Below are positions 14,409 through 24,300 of a stretch of DNA of 39,537 bases, in pieces (position 1 is the first letter of the stretch; every line of letters starts with the position of its first letter). The position numbers and the translations under genes are program-made. The notes beneath the pieces were generated by a model. That model searched no databases and was not told the origin of the DNA. It worked only from the letters and a program-made list of their open reading frames with translations. Source of the DNA: Bacteroidetes bacterium ADurb.Bin012 (GTDB lineage: Bacteria; Bacteroidota; Bacteroidia; Bacteroidales; TTA-H9); contig MWFC01000018.1 in the NCBI GenBank assembly GCA_002071415.1, forward strand, positions 1 to 39,537. Direction: 5' to 3'.

Positions 14409-16478
14409 TTAGGTGGGATATTCTATTCGAAGATGATAAATATGCAACAGGCGCTGTTTGAAGATTTTTTTTGCCTGACTGATATCCTTCAGGGTGATGT
14501 TGGAATTATCGAATTGATGCGCTTTCATCATCGAATCGATCAATTGTTCAACGAGGGTTTCTATGTGGGTTTCATCGGTTTGGTGTAAACTTCTCGAAGC
14601 GGCTTCGACGCTGTCGGCCATCATCAATACGCAGGTTTCTTTCGAAAAAGGCACGGGACCCGGGTAAGTAAATGCCTGTTCATTTACTTCCGATTCTAAT
14701 TCCATTTGCTGGCTTATTCTATAGAAATATTCAACTCTTCGTGTTCCGTGATGGGTTCGGATAAAATCAATGATCTGCTCAGGCAGCCTGTATTTGCGTG
14801 CTTTTTCTATTCCATTTCGAACATGATTCAAAATAATTTCAGCACTCTCTTCGGGTGAAAGTTCTTCGTGAGGATTAAAACCAGTGTATTGATTTTCGAT
14901 AAAATACATCGGCATATCCATTTTCCCAATATCGTGATACAAAGCCCCTGCCCTCACCAGAAGAGGATTCCCACCGATTTGATGAATCACCTCCTCGGCC
15001 AGATTGGCTACCTGTATGGAATGGTGGAATGTTCCGGGTGCACGTGAGGAAAGCTCTTTTAAAGGTTTATAATTCACATCGCTGATCTCGAGCAAGGTAA
15101 TATCGGTGAGCATTCCAAAAGCCTTTTCGAGAACATATACCACTGGGTAAGAAAGAAGTAATAAAGCAGAAGCTCCGCCAAAAAGAGCAAAGTTGAATGA
15201 CTTCAAGCCTGAAAAATGCCCTTCCTGAATGAGATACAGACCAAAATATACTGCAGAGTATGCCAGAAATACATAAATGGCAGTAATTACAAATTGCTGC
15301 CGCCTGTGAAAGTTGGCCACACTAAATATGGTAATCAATCCTGAGATAAGCTGCAGAAAGATAAATTCAAAACTATTGGGCACAAGAAATCCGATCAGGA
15401 TAATGGTAATAATATGTACATAAAGAGCTACACGCGTATCGAAAAATATTCTTGCAATCAATGGCACCATACAAACCGGAATGGCATAGAGCAGAAGGGG
15501 TTTGTTGGACAGGACCAATGAAGTCAGCCCGACCATCGAAATGATGATGAGCAGAATAAGGCCTACCTGATGGTTATCGGCAAAAATATGAGGCCTGAAA
15601 AAGTACAAGAACAAGCCCAATACGAGCATGGCAAGACTAACCAGAATCAACTGCCCGATGAAAACCGCAAATCGAGCATGCCCCGTGCCCAATCGTTTCT
15701 CGGTTTCAATACGTAAGGATTCAAGAACCTGAAATTTCTCTTCATCGACCACTTCACCCTTCGAAATTACTTTTTCGCCTTGTTGTATCAATCCTTTTAC
15801 TCTGGACAAATTAGCCAGCAATTGTCGTTGCGATTTTTCCGTGAGTTCCTTATCGAACCGAATATTATGAGCCAATCCCATCTCGAGAGCCTGTCGGACT
15901 TTTCTTCTATAAGCAGAGTCAATTCCCGATAAATGTTTCACTATGTAGGCATCGGCAGATTGTACCGTAAAGAAATGTTCAGGATAAGCTTCGGTGGCTA
16001 TATTGCCTTTGACAATCATGATGGATTGGCCGGAAGGCAGGGCAATAAGTTCGGGAACCATCTGAATTATTCCATGTCGAAAGATGGTATCGGCTATTTG
16101 AATAGCTTTTCGATAAACTTCGACAATAGGTTTGCCGGAAAGAGTATCAGAAGGCGACATCATTAAAAAATCGATCAGGGCCTGAGCAACTATTACTCTC
16201 TGATTGGCAGTAACTTCAGGTTGATAGGTAAAATACAAACGGCTCTTTGCCAATAGCCTCTCTTTCTGCAACTCATATTCTTCATCCGTTTTCAATACCG
16301 AAAAATCGAATGGAGCAATCAAATCTTCGTGAAGCCAGGGTTTTCCCTTCACATATTCATATTTGAACTTTCCTTCACGCGGGAAAAATAACAGAATAAT
16401 TATCAAAGCACATAAAAAAAGCAAGCCCTTGCTTACATAATACAGATGATCGGTGAACAAGCGCAAAGGGTTTCTCAT
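14409..16478 (-). CDS. 7TM-HD phosphohydrolase, PgpH-like (probable c-di-AMP phosphodiesterase)
   Basis: 689 residues. One N-terminal membrane segment (residues ~17-30), a large extracytoplasmic domain of the 7TMR-HDED type (~60-270), a cluster of about seven membrane segments (~270-460), then a cytoplasmic HD domain: FHHSIQVANLAEE, ALYHDIGKMD (HD at 515-516), and IIDFIRTHHGTRRVEYFY. This is the architecture of Listeria PgpH and Bacillus YqfF, where the HD domain hydrolyses cyclic di-AMP; that function is inferred. The order HHS...HDIGK...THHG supplies the metal ligands. The gene is 142 bases downstream of typA with a weak hairpin between. Confidence 0.9.
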   Translation of the reverse strand: MRNPLRLFTDHLYYVSKGLLFLCALIIILLFFPREGKFKYEYVKGKPWLHEDLIAPFDFSVLKTDEEYELQKERLLAKSRLYFTYQPEVTANQRVIVAQALIDFLMMSPSDTLSGKPIVEVYRKAIQIADTIFRHGIIQMVPELIALPSGQSIMIVKGNIATEAYPEHFFTVQSADAYIVKHLSGIDSAYRRKVRQALEMGLAHNIRFDKELTEKSQRQLLANLSRVKGLIQQGEKVISKGEVVDEEKFQVLESLRIETEKRLGTGHARFAVFIGQLILVSLAMLVLGLFLYFFRPHIFADNHQVGLILLIIISMVGLTSLVLSNKPLLLYAIPVCMVPLIARIFFDTRVALYVHIITIILIGFLVPNSFEFIFLQLISGLITIFSVANFHRRQQFVITAIYVFLAYSAVYFGLYLIQEGHFSGLKSFNFALFGGASALLLLSYPVVYVLEKAFGMLTDITLLEISDVNYKPLKELSSRAPGTFHHSIQVANLAEEVIHQIGGNPLLVRAGALYHDIGKMDMPMYFIENQYTGFNPHEELSPEESAEIILNHVRNGIEKARKYRLPEQIIDFIRTHHGTRRVEYFYRISQQMELESEVNEQAFTYPGPVPFSKETCVLMMADSVEAASRSLHQTDETHIETLVEQLIDSMMKAHQFDNSNITLKDISQAKKIFKQRLLHIYHLRIEYPT

Positions 16479-16558
16479 GCAATTTCAAATTGAATTTCAA
16501 ATTCTGGTGGATAAACTTGCATAGGGACAAGAGAATTTGAGAAATAGCCAAATCGATA

Positions 16559-16590
16559 ATCCTGAAAAATAGAAGACATTTTTCAAGGAT
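16559..16590 (-). terminator. Imperfect hairpin after typA
   Basis: ATCCTGAAAAAT (16559-16570) pairs with ATTTTTCAAGGAT (16578-16590) apart from one bulged base. It lies 30 bases beyond the typA stop codon, but the tail is not T-rich, so it is only a weak terminator candidate. Confidence 0.35.
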
Positions 16591-16619
16591 GGATTTGCCA
16601 CGAAAATAAACAAAATCTC

Positions 16620-18428
16620 CTATTCTTCGGTTTTATTTTCGCGTTTTCGTTTCAAATGATCGAGAATAATCTTGCGCATTCTGATGGCATTTGGGGTTAC
16701 TTCGACGTATTCATCAGCTGCAATGTATTCGAGGGCTTCTTCGAGAGAAAAGATGCGTGGAGGTGAAAGAATGGCCTTTTCATCACTTCCGGCTGCTCTA
16801 ATATTGGTGAGTTTCTTCGTATGTATGACATTGACCACAAGGTCGGTACTGCGACTATTTTCGCCGATAATTTGACCCGCATAGACATTTTGCCCTGGTT
16901 CGATGAAAAAAGTTCCACGATCTTGAAGTTTATCGAGGGAATATGTGATAGCCTCGCCTGTTTCCATAGCTATAAGAACTCCGTTTCGTCGATGAGGGAT
17001 ATCTCCTTTCCATGTTTCGAATCCCTTGAAACGATGGGACATCACCGCTTCTCCCTCGGTAGCAGTCAGCACTGCATTGCGCAATCCTATAATTCCTCTT
17101 GAAGGTATGCTAAATTCAAGATAAGCCCGATTATTACGTGTACAAACCCCTTCGATTTCTCCCTTGCGTGAAGTTACGATATCGATAATTTTACCCGTAA
17201 ACTCTTCGGGTACATTAATAGAAAGAAATTCAATGGGTTCACATTTTTCTCCATTCATTTCACGGATAATTACCTTAGGCTGGCCTACCTGAAATTCGTA
17301 CCCTTCCCTTCGCATAGTTTCGATGAGTATAGAAAGATGAAGCACTCCTCGACCGTAAACCATATAAGTGTCGGGCTGAAATGTTTCTTCTACCCTTAAG
17401 GCAAGATTCTTTTGCGTTTCGAGGAACAATCTATCACGAAGATGGCGAGAGGTAACATATTTTCCTTCCTTCCCGTAAAACGGGCTGTTATTGATGGCAA
17501 AGATCATGCTCATGGTCGGTTCATCCACCTTGATGGGAGGGATGGCTTCTGGGTTTTCGAAATCAGCAATCGTATTGCCAATTTCGAATTCTTCGGGTCC
17601 TAAAACAGCCACAATATCTCCGGCTTCGACGGGAGTTTTTATCCTTTCCTTACCTAAACCCTCGAAAACATATAATTCTTTGATATGTGATTTATAAACG
17701 CTGCCATCACGGCGAACTACCGAAACATTCTGCCTGGCCTGTATTGTTCCTCTGTGGATGCGGCCTACGGCAATACGACCCAGATAACTGCTATAATCCA
17801 AAGAAGTAATCATCATTTGCAAACTCCCTTTTTCTTTGTGAGGTGGAGGGATATATCTGATAATAGTGTCGAGCAAATAGCTTACATCTTGAGTGGGCCT
17901 TTCCCAGTGGTCGGACATCCAGCCCTGCTTGGCCGAACCAAACACAGTTGGGAAATCCAATTGATCGTTCGATGCTCCCAATGAAAACATCAAATCGAAA
18001 ACGGCCTCCTGCACTAACTCGGGTTCACATCCTGGCTTATCTACTTTGTTGATTACAACAACAGGTTTCAAATTCATCTCAAGCGCCTTTTCGAGTACAA
18101 AGCGCGTTTGGGGCATGGGACCTTCGAAGGCGTCCACCACAAGCAGAACGCCATCGGCCATATTCAACACTCTTTCCACTTCTCCCCCAAAATCGGAATG
18201 GCCAGGAGTATCAATAACATTGATTTTTACTCCTTTATATCTCACCGAAACATTTTTGGCCAATATGGTGATGCCCCTTTCCCGTTCCAATTCATTGGAA
18301 TCGAGGATTAATTCTCCAATCTGTTGATTTTCACGAAACAACTTTCCCTGATAAAGAATGCGATCGACTAAAGTGGTTTTGCCATGATCGACATGGGCAA
18401 TGATGGCAATATTGCGTATTTCTGTCAT
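16620..18428 (-). CDS. typA: Translational GTPase TypA/BipA
   Basis: Ribosome-binding GTPase related to EF-G, involved in 50S assembly and stress adaptation; cytosolic. 602 residues from ATG 18428. G1 AHVDHGKTTL, switch/G2 ERGITILAKN, G3 DTPGHSDFGGE, G4 NKVDKP, then the domain II/III and C-terminal blocks YGRGVLHLSILIETMRREG, GEIEGVCTRN and IPSRGIIGLRN that separate TypA from LepA and EF-G. The C-terminus ends in a basic KRKRENK stretch. The frame is open 17 codons further up, but the -7 box TAATTTTG at 18456-18463 falls in that extension, so the ATG before TEIRNIAI is used. Confidence 0.97.
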   Translation of the reverse strand: MTEIRNIAIIAHVDHGKTTLVDRILYQGKLFRENQQIGELILDSNELERERGITILAKNVSVRYKGVKINVIDTPGHSDFGGEVERVLNMADGVLLVVDAFEGPMPQTRFVLEKALEMNLKPVVVINKVDKPGCEPELVQEAVFDLMFSLGASNDQLDFPTVFGSAKQGWMSDHWERPTQDVSYLLDTIIRYIPPPHKEKGSLQMMITSLDYSSYLGRIAVGRIHRGTIQARQNVSVVRRDGSVYKSHIKELYVFEGLGKERIKTPVEAGDIVAVLGPEEFEIGNTIADFENPEAIPPIKVDEPTMSMIFAINNSPFYGKEGKYVTSRHLRDRLFLETQKNLALRVEETFQPDTYMVYGRGVLHLSILIETMRREGYEFQVGQPKVIIREMNGEKCEPIEFLSINVPEEFTGKIIDIVTSRKGEIEGVCTRNNRAYLEFSIPSRGIIGLRNAVLTATEGEAVMSHRFKGFETWKGDIPHRRNGVLIAMETGEAITYSLDKLQDRGTFFIEPGQNVYAGQIIGENSRSTDLVVNVIHTKKLTNIRAAGSDEKAILSPPRIFSLEEALEYIAADEYVEVTPNAIRMRKIILDHLKRKRENKTEE

Positions 18429-18455
18429 GCAATTTATCGAATCGAAAAAAGTTTG

Positions 18456-18463
18456 CAAAATTA
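18456..18463 (-). promoter_or_regulatory. -7 box of typA
   Basis: TAATTTTG on the reverse strand, perfect TAnnTTTG, 27 bases before the chosen ATG. Confidence 0.5.
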
Positions 18464-18537
18464 CGGTAAATTGCAACAAGATATATTCCGAAATATTTCA
18501 AAAAAGGGAAAAGGATGGAGGAATTTGGATGAAGTAA

Positions 18538-19338
18538 TTATCCTTCGAGTTTTACGAAGTGATAAACGATATATCCTTTTTGCTCGGGATCGGCATTAGG
18601 GTTGGAAGAAAATTTCGATTTAAGGGCGGCTTCCCGTGCAGCTTTCCATAGTTCCTGGTCGGTTGTATTGGTTCCGATAGAAGTATTAGGAACTTTTTTC
18701 CCAGGAATGGCACGGATTACATTTCCCTGACGGTCTACTGTAATTTCGACCACGACTGTTCCCTGCTCCATTGAGTTGTATGCAGGCTGATAGAGGAATA
18801 CCTTGGTTCGTCCACTCAAATAAACTCCAGGTCCTTGGCCTGTGCCTCCAGTTCCTGTATAGGAATTTGATCCGGTTGTTCCGTCGGGTCTTCCCTGATC
18901 GCCTATTCCTCCTGCAATACCTTGATTGGTTACGGTTCCCTCCCCATTCAATTTCCCAGTATATAAGGCATTTGGGTTGAGCACGGGTTCTTGTGACTTT
19001 TTTTCACCGGTTTGTTCTAAAGGAGTAGTTTGCTTGTTCTTTTTTATATTTTTTTCTTTATGGCTTAAAGAAGGAATTTCCTCATCATTGGTAGTTACAA
19101 TTTCTTCATCCTTTATCGAGCCTAAAGGTATCACCGCAGCTCTTTGGCCTGCAGGAAGTTCTGCAGCTTGGATACTTCCAAAACCCTCGTCGCTATAGCC
19201 CAAATTCACCTCTACGCCTTCTTCCTCTGGTAAAGGAAGCGGGGTACGCAAAGCCATAGTAAACATCAGCAAAAGGAATAGAGCGTGGAATACTATGGTG
19301 GCCACAATGCCAGATACTTTGTTTTTTTTCTCGTTCAT
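18538..19338 (-). CDS. TonB-type energy transducer
   Basis: 266 residues. Short cytoplasmic N-terminus, one membrane anchor (residues ~9-29), then a long Pro/Glu/Gly/Thr-rich periplasmic linker with a Gly-Thr-Gly-rich section, and a C-terminal TonB-like domain containing GTVVVEITVDRQGNVIRAIP and ending with GYIVYHFVKLEG. Its ATG overlaps the exbD stop by four bases (ATGA), so translation is coupled. With ExbB and ExbD it would pass proton-motive energy to outer-membrane receptors or, if TolA-like, to envelope constriction. No receptor gene lies nearby. The family call rests on architecture and neighbourhood, because TonB and TolA tails are weakly conserved. Confidence 0.82.
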   Translation of the reverse strand: MNEKKNKVSGIVATIVFHALFLLLMFTMALRTPLPLPEEEGVEVNLGYSDEGFGSIQAAELPAGQRAAVIPLGSIKDEEIVTTNDEEIPSLSHKEKNIKKNKQTTPLEQTGEKKSQEPVLNPNALYTGKLNGEGTVTNQGIAGGIGDQGRPDGTTGSNSYTGTGGTGQGPGVYLSGRTKVFLYQPAYNSMEQGTVVVEITVDRQGNVIRAIPGKKVPNTSIGTNTTDQELWKAAREAALKSKFSSNPNADPEQKGYIVYHFVKLEG

Positions 19339-19778
19339 TGAATTTCCTTAACCGGACGAGTAGCCAAAATCACCTTGTATTTGCTATTGAGTTGGGTATT
19401 GATGTCATTCACTATATCGAAGAGTGAAACTACATATTGGACAGGTACAGATTGATCGGCTCTCAAAACCACCGAAGCGTCAATATCCTGTTTTTGGAGG
19501 TTTTCGGCCAAAATTTGCTGAAGTTGTGGAAGATTAACTGGTACAGCATGACCACGACCATCGGGATCGACAAAATACTCGAAATGATCATTGATATAAA
19601 CCGTAATGGCTTGCTTGGCCATTGTCTTACTCTTACTGGAAGGCAGGAGAAGTTTAATGGCATTGGGACTTACCAAGGTAGAAGAAATAACGAAGAAAAT
19701 CAATAAGAGGAATACCAGGTCTGACATGGGAGCCGGGTTAAAGGCAATATTCAGCTTATTTCTTTTTTGGATGGCCAT
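19335..19778 (-). CDS. exbD: ExbD/TolR biopolymer transport protein
   Basis: 147 residues. N-terminal FNPAPMSDLVFLLLIFFVISST is the single membrane helix with the conserved Asp (Asp19) that carries protons. The periplasmic C-terminal domain reads VNLPQLQQIL...VVLRADQSVPVQYVVSLFDIVND, typical of ExbD/TolR. It lies 11 bases after exbB and overlaps the tonB start by 4 bases. It partners ExbB in the proton channel that drives TonB. TolR is the alternative name. Confidence 0.93.
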   Translation of the reverse strand: MAIQKRNKLNIAFNPAPMSDLVFLLLIFFVISSTLVSPNAIKLLLPSSKSKTMAKQAITVYINDHFEYFVDPDGRGHAVPVNLPQLQQILAENLQKQDIDASVVLRADQSVPVQYVVSLFDIVNDINTQLNSKYKVILATRPVKEIQ

Positions 19779-19789
19779 ATTTTAGGAAT

Positions 19790-20518
19790 TTATGCGGCGG
19801 GTTCCTGAAGGAGATCCATAAAATCGGTGGCTCTTGCTTCAAGATTAAACACGAGTTTTTCGATTCGAGCAACCAGAACATTATAGCACACATAAGCGAG
19901 AATTCCAACGATAAGACCTCCCACCGTGGTTACCATAGCTTCATAAATGCCACTCGAGAGTACAATCAGGTCGACATTGTTGCCTGCCATCGACATGTCG
20001 TAAAATGCTCGTATCATTCCCGCTACGGTACCCAAGAATCCCAACATAGGTGCAGCTCCTGCGATCGTTCCCAGGCCTGCTATATTTTTTTCGAGCCTCG
20101 AAACCTCGAGCTGTCCCACATTTTCAATGGAGGCATTGATATCATTGAGAGGTTTGCCCAAGCGCAACAAACCTTTTTCTATCATACGAGCAAGAGGATT
20201 GTCCTGTGCTCGACAAAGAGCAACAGCCGCATCTACTCTACCATTATGAATAAAATCGCGGATATGGTTCATGAAATTCTTGTCTTCCTTCGAAGCTCTC
20301 GATATTGCCATATATCTTTCCACAAAAATATACACGGCAATAATTGACATGATTCCCAGAATCACCATGATCCATCCGCCTTTAACGGCTAAATCCCATA
20401 CCGAAAGCGAAATTTGCTGGGCTTGGGGAACAGTGCTGCCCACATTCTGTGGTAATTGCTGCAGTGACTTCATCACCGGAGTATCCTGCAAAGCTGCCAA
20501 TAAAAAAAGCATATTCAA
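19790..20518 (-). CDS. exbB: ExbB/TolQ/MotA-family proton channel protein
   Basis: 242 residues, inner-membrane protein with three membrane segments (around residues 50-70, and two in the conserved region near 155-220). The block AGLGTIAGAAPMLGFLGTVAGMIRAF and the later YEAMVTTVGGLIVGILAYVCYN are the MotA_ExbB signature. First gene of the exbB-exbD-tonB unit. An upstream TAAATTCG (20527-20534) is one mismatch off TAnnTTTG. Either Met1 or Met3 may be the start; they differ by two codons. Confidence 0.93.
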   Translation of the reverse strand: MNMLFLLAALQDTPVMKSLQQLPQNVGSTVPQAQQISLSVWDLAVKGGWIMVILGIMSIIAVYIFVERYMAISRASKEDKNFMNHIRDFIHNGRVDAAVALCRAQDNPLARMIEKGLLRLGKPLNDINASIENVGQLEVSRLEKNIAGLGTIAGAAPMLGFLGTVAGMIRAFYDMSMAGNNVDLIVLSSGIYEAMVTTVGGLIVGILAYVCYNVLVARIEKLVFNLEARATDFMDLLQEPAA

Positions 20519-20677
20519 TTTTTTTGCGAATTTACACTAATGACTCGAATTGCTATATAAAAACAATAGAAATGTTGTTAACATACTCGTGTGAATAATA
20601 ACTTAAACCCTTGCATATTATTGTCATTCCAGTCATGCAATATTTTTTAATTCGAAAACTACCAAGACTTTCTATTC

Positions 20678-21337
20678 TTATTTTTCCAGATTAATTTCTT
20701 TTCGAGGTGCATTTTTGGCTATGGAAAATTTCTTCTCTTCTCCTTTAAGAAGTCTTCGGATATTGGATAGATGAGTGAAAGGGATAAAAATAGCCACTAA
20801 AATACTCAGGACGAGAAAAGGCCAGTGTGGTCGAGGTTGATAAGGAAGAAAAACCACAAGGAATGGGAAACTGATTCCTGCCAGAATTGACGAAAGGGAT
20901 ACGATGCAGGAAAGGATCATAAAGATGATAAAGACAACAACGGCGCCCATAGTAGGATAAGGGAATAAAGCGAGGCCGATTCCCAGTAAAGTAGCCACAC
21001 CCTTGCCCCCTTTAAATCTTGAATATAATGGGAAGATATGGCCTAAAACAGCCGCAATGCCGCAAGCAATCAATAAGAGCTCCTGTTGCAGTTCACCTAA
21101 AGGCTTAGGCATAAGCCATGCGGCTAATTTCACAGCTATCCATCCCTTCAGTGCATCCAAAAGCAAAACCGGAATGCCTGCCTTCCATCCAAGAACCCGC
21201 AAAGTATTGGTTGCTCCTGCATTCATGCTGCCATATCGGCGCACATCAATGCCATAAAACCATTTCCCAATCCATACTGCCGATGAAAAACTCCCAATTG
21301 AATAAGCAATAATAATTAAAACAATGGTTATCAACAT
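20678..21337 (-). CDS. plsY: Glycerol-3-phosphate acyltransferase PlsY
   Basis: Integral-membrane enzyme that transfers the acyl group from acyl-phosphate to glycerol-3-phosphate, giving lysophosphatidic acid, the first step of phospholipid synthesis. 219 residues with about five membrane segments. Motif 1 GSFSSAVWIGK...GSMNAGATNTLR (residues ~16-48), motif 2 FKGGKGVAT, motif 3 THLSNIRRLLKGEE near the C-terminus, all normal. It starts 9 bases after the stop of the 1519-residue secreted protein, so the two are almost certainly one transcript. No plsX is in the window. Confidence 0.96.
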   Translation of the reverse strand: MLITIVLIIIAYSIGSFSSAVWIGKWFYGIDVRRYGSMNAGATNTLRVLGWKAGIPVLLLDALKGWIAVKLAAWLMPKPLGELQQELLLIACGIAAVLGHIFPLYSRFKGGKGVATLLGIGLALFPYPTMGAVVVFIIFMILSCIVSLSSILAGISFPFLVVFLPYQPRPHWPFLVLSILVAIFIPFTHLSNIRRLLKGEEKKFSIAKNAPRKEINLEK

Positions 21338-21346
21338 TAAAAAATA

Positions 21347-24300
21347 TTAATTGAATAGCTTTACCTTTTCCATTTCGGCTCTAAAATCAATGGCTTCGGC
21401 TCTATTCACCGGGGCCACACGAAAGGGCTGCCAATTCTTGGCCGGGTTGTCCTTCTCCATTTGTTTATTGAAACTTTCTCGTTCTTTCACCACAAGGTCG
21501 GTAAATTCCTTATTCGTACTGTAAACCCTCAACACATTACCTCTGCCATAATCAATATAAAAATAATGATCTTCATCGGGTCTCAGCAATATCCTCAACT
21601 GATCTTCACGGGCATTCTCCTGATGCTTAAGCTGAATGTATCCCGGAATTTTCCGACCAATGTAATTCCCCTTGATATATAACAGGCTTATTGGCCCACG
21701 ATAATTAAAAACTTGCTCCACCGAATCCCATACAAAATGAATATCTGTCATCAAGATTGAATTACCGACAACCGTTGAAATGGTTTTTCCGCTTTGCACC
21801 TCATTTATCATTTGTGTGTAGCCTTTCTCGCCAAATAAAGCAAGAAGCTGTTCCTTATATCGTTTATCGTCCGCATTCACCAAGGGATTATCCAGAGAAA
21901 ACAATTCGTTGACTATAATTTTCCATACTTTTTCAAAGAAAGGGAAATCAAAAGCAAATAACAGATTCATCCTAAGGCTATCGGTTTTTAAATCATAAAT
22001 GGCATTGCCGGTCGTTTCGATACGCGAAACAGGACTGAAGCGAGGATGGAGATTTATTAGTCCATGGACCATAATTTTGCATTGTTCTGGATGATATTCA
22101 AAAAGAGGGTTATCCATATTGAAAATCTCACTGTTTTGATTTTTAACGACTTTATACTTATTTTCATTCTGGTCCCACAAAATTTTCCCTGAAGCGGTAA
22201 AAACGGACAAGTCACGGGGATCTAATAAAGGCTCGAGGAAACGAGCATATACTTTACCGCCCGTTCGGTTCATAAAAATACCTGTAACCAATTCAATTCC
22301 AGTGGGATCAAAACATCTGGCGGGCAAGGGTAAAATTACACGATCGGGTTCAACAAGTGTATCAAATCGAATCCATGAAGCAGACAAGCCGCATCCACTT
22401 TGAAGGATTCGATAATAGCCTTCGAATAAAAGGGGTTTGGTGTCTGATGAAAAATCTACCTGGCCATAAAAATCAAACCATGGATCGAGTATAAAGGATG
22501 AAGTATCATTAACGGTAGCACTACCGTGTGTAATGCTCGTAAAAGGGTCAGGTTTTATTTGATCGAAGAAAATCAAACTCGTTTTTTCTTGACGATCCAG
22601 TGAGAAATAAGTTGTTCCTTTAGCTTGGAACTTTTTCCCGGAGATAATTTCTCCGTTTACGTGAGAAAATTCACGTCGTATGTCGTTACGAGAAGTAATA
22701 AGGCGAGCATTTTTAAAAGAGACAGGAAGGTTTTGCGGGGTAATCTGAATTTGTTTTTCTGAGAGGAATATATAAGCATCAGCTGATTTTATGAAAGGGA
22801 TGTCAGTAAAGTTCAACAGGTTATTCTGGATTTCATAAGAACCCGAAAACGAAATAAACTGCAGAGAATCCATATTGGGCTGCAAGGCAACGAATGTAGG
22901 CCCTTTAAGTGTATTTTCTTCGAAAGCGGTTATCAATTCATTTGGTTTTTGAAATGCCATGTATTGTTTTTGAGAATCGAAATCAGGAGATTGAAGTTGT
23001 ATCTTCTTTTGATTCATATCCCACAGAAACTGGCTGTGATTAGAATAGCAAGAAAAAACCGGGAAATCTATCCGTGCGATGCGTCCTGCATTAAAAACAG
23101 CCCGGGCACTGTCGAAATCCACAAATGCGTTGTAATTGACAGCTCGAATGGCAACAGCTTTTTCGTCAGGGGTATTTAGCAAAAATTGGGAGCTATCGGC
23201 TTTTAAGGTTCTTCGTCTAAACTGATAAAAATCCGAATTTAAGCTTGCCTTGTCGAAGCCAGCTTTCCCTTGTCCATCGAGACCATCGGGTTTTAGCATA
23301 AGGTTTCCTTCAAAAGCCATCATGCCGTTATACATCGAAAAAGGATTCTTAATGCTTTTCAGGTTCATCAAGTCCTTATAGGGATACCAGTCTTCCTTTA
23401 TTCGTCTTCCTTTTACCGAAGGAATTTCGATGTCTTCGGAAGATTCGGTTATGGAGAATGACAACACAGATGCTTGAGCTCTTTCGGGGAAAAAGACGAA
23501 GTCCGTCGAATCGGTTCGATTTGTAGTATCGGTAATTGAAATGCTTTGGAGGTAGTTAAGCTGGCCATCGCCGCGAAATCCCTGATGGCTAAGGTCGAGG
23601 CGGCCTGCAAACCATCCTTTGGGCTGGCCGCCATGCAAGTAAATAGCCTCACCCGATTTACCTGTATGTATATCTATTCCAAGGCTGTAATCAGGTCGAA
23701 TGATTAAAGGTTCTTCCATAACCTTGAAAATATTGGCCGAGTATAAGGTACCTTTCAAATTCAGGCTATCCAGATAATAATTATCGAGGTTGTTGAGCAA
23801 AAAGGGTTTTACTTTATAATAGAAACTTTTGTGAGGATATTGGGTTTTGTATCTCCCCTTGCGATCGTAAAATACATACGAAGGTGTGGAATCGGTTTTA
23901 AAAACCGGATAAGGGATCTTAAGGTTTTTACGCCCTGATTTGTTTTGAGGATGATCTATCTGCAAGGTGCCCGATACCTGTTCGATTTGAGATTCTATCT
24001 TCACTAGTTTCGGGTTGATTTTTCCGGTTTTAGATGATTTAGGAATATCGATAGCCATGAACTGGATAGAATCAATTTCGGGCAGTCGTAGCTGGAATTC
24101 CTCATATAAGAATAAATTTCGTCGGTTGCTGTAAAAATCGAAATAACCGGCTTTTGTTCTGCCGCTAAATGCGAAATTACGGTTCTCTTTCAGAGTGATC
24201 GTATAATTATAGGGAGTAACCATTACTTTTTGAGAATCGGAAAGTATCACCTGATCGACACTAAAAACCTGCAAATCGAGATTGTGGAGATTCAATATTG

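Noticed and set aside
16620..18479. Longer TypA start 17 codons upstream
   Set aside because: The extension contains the -7 box TAATTTTG and has no family homology; TypA normally begins just before the G1 motif.
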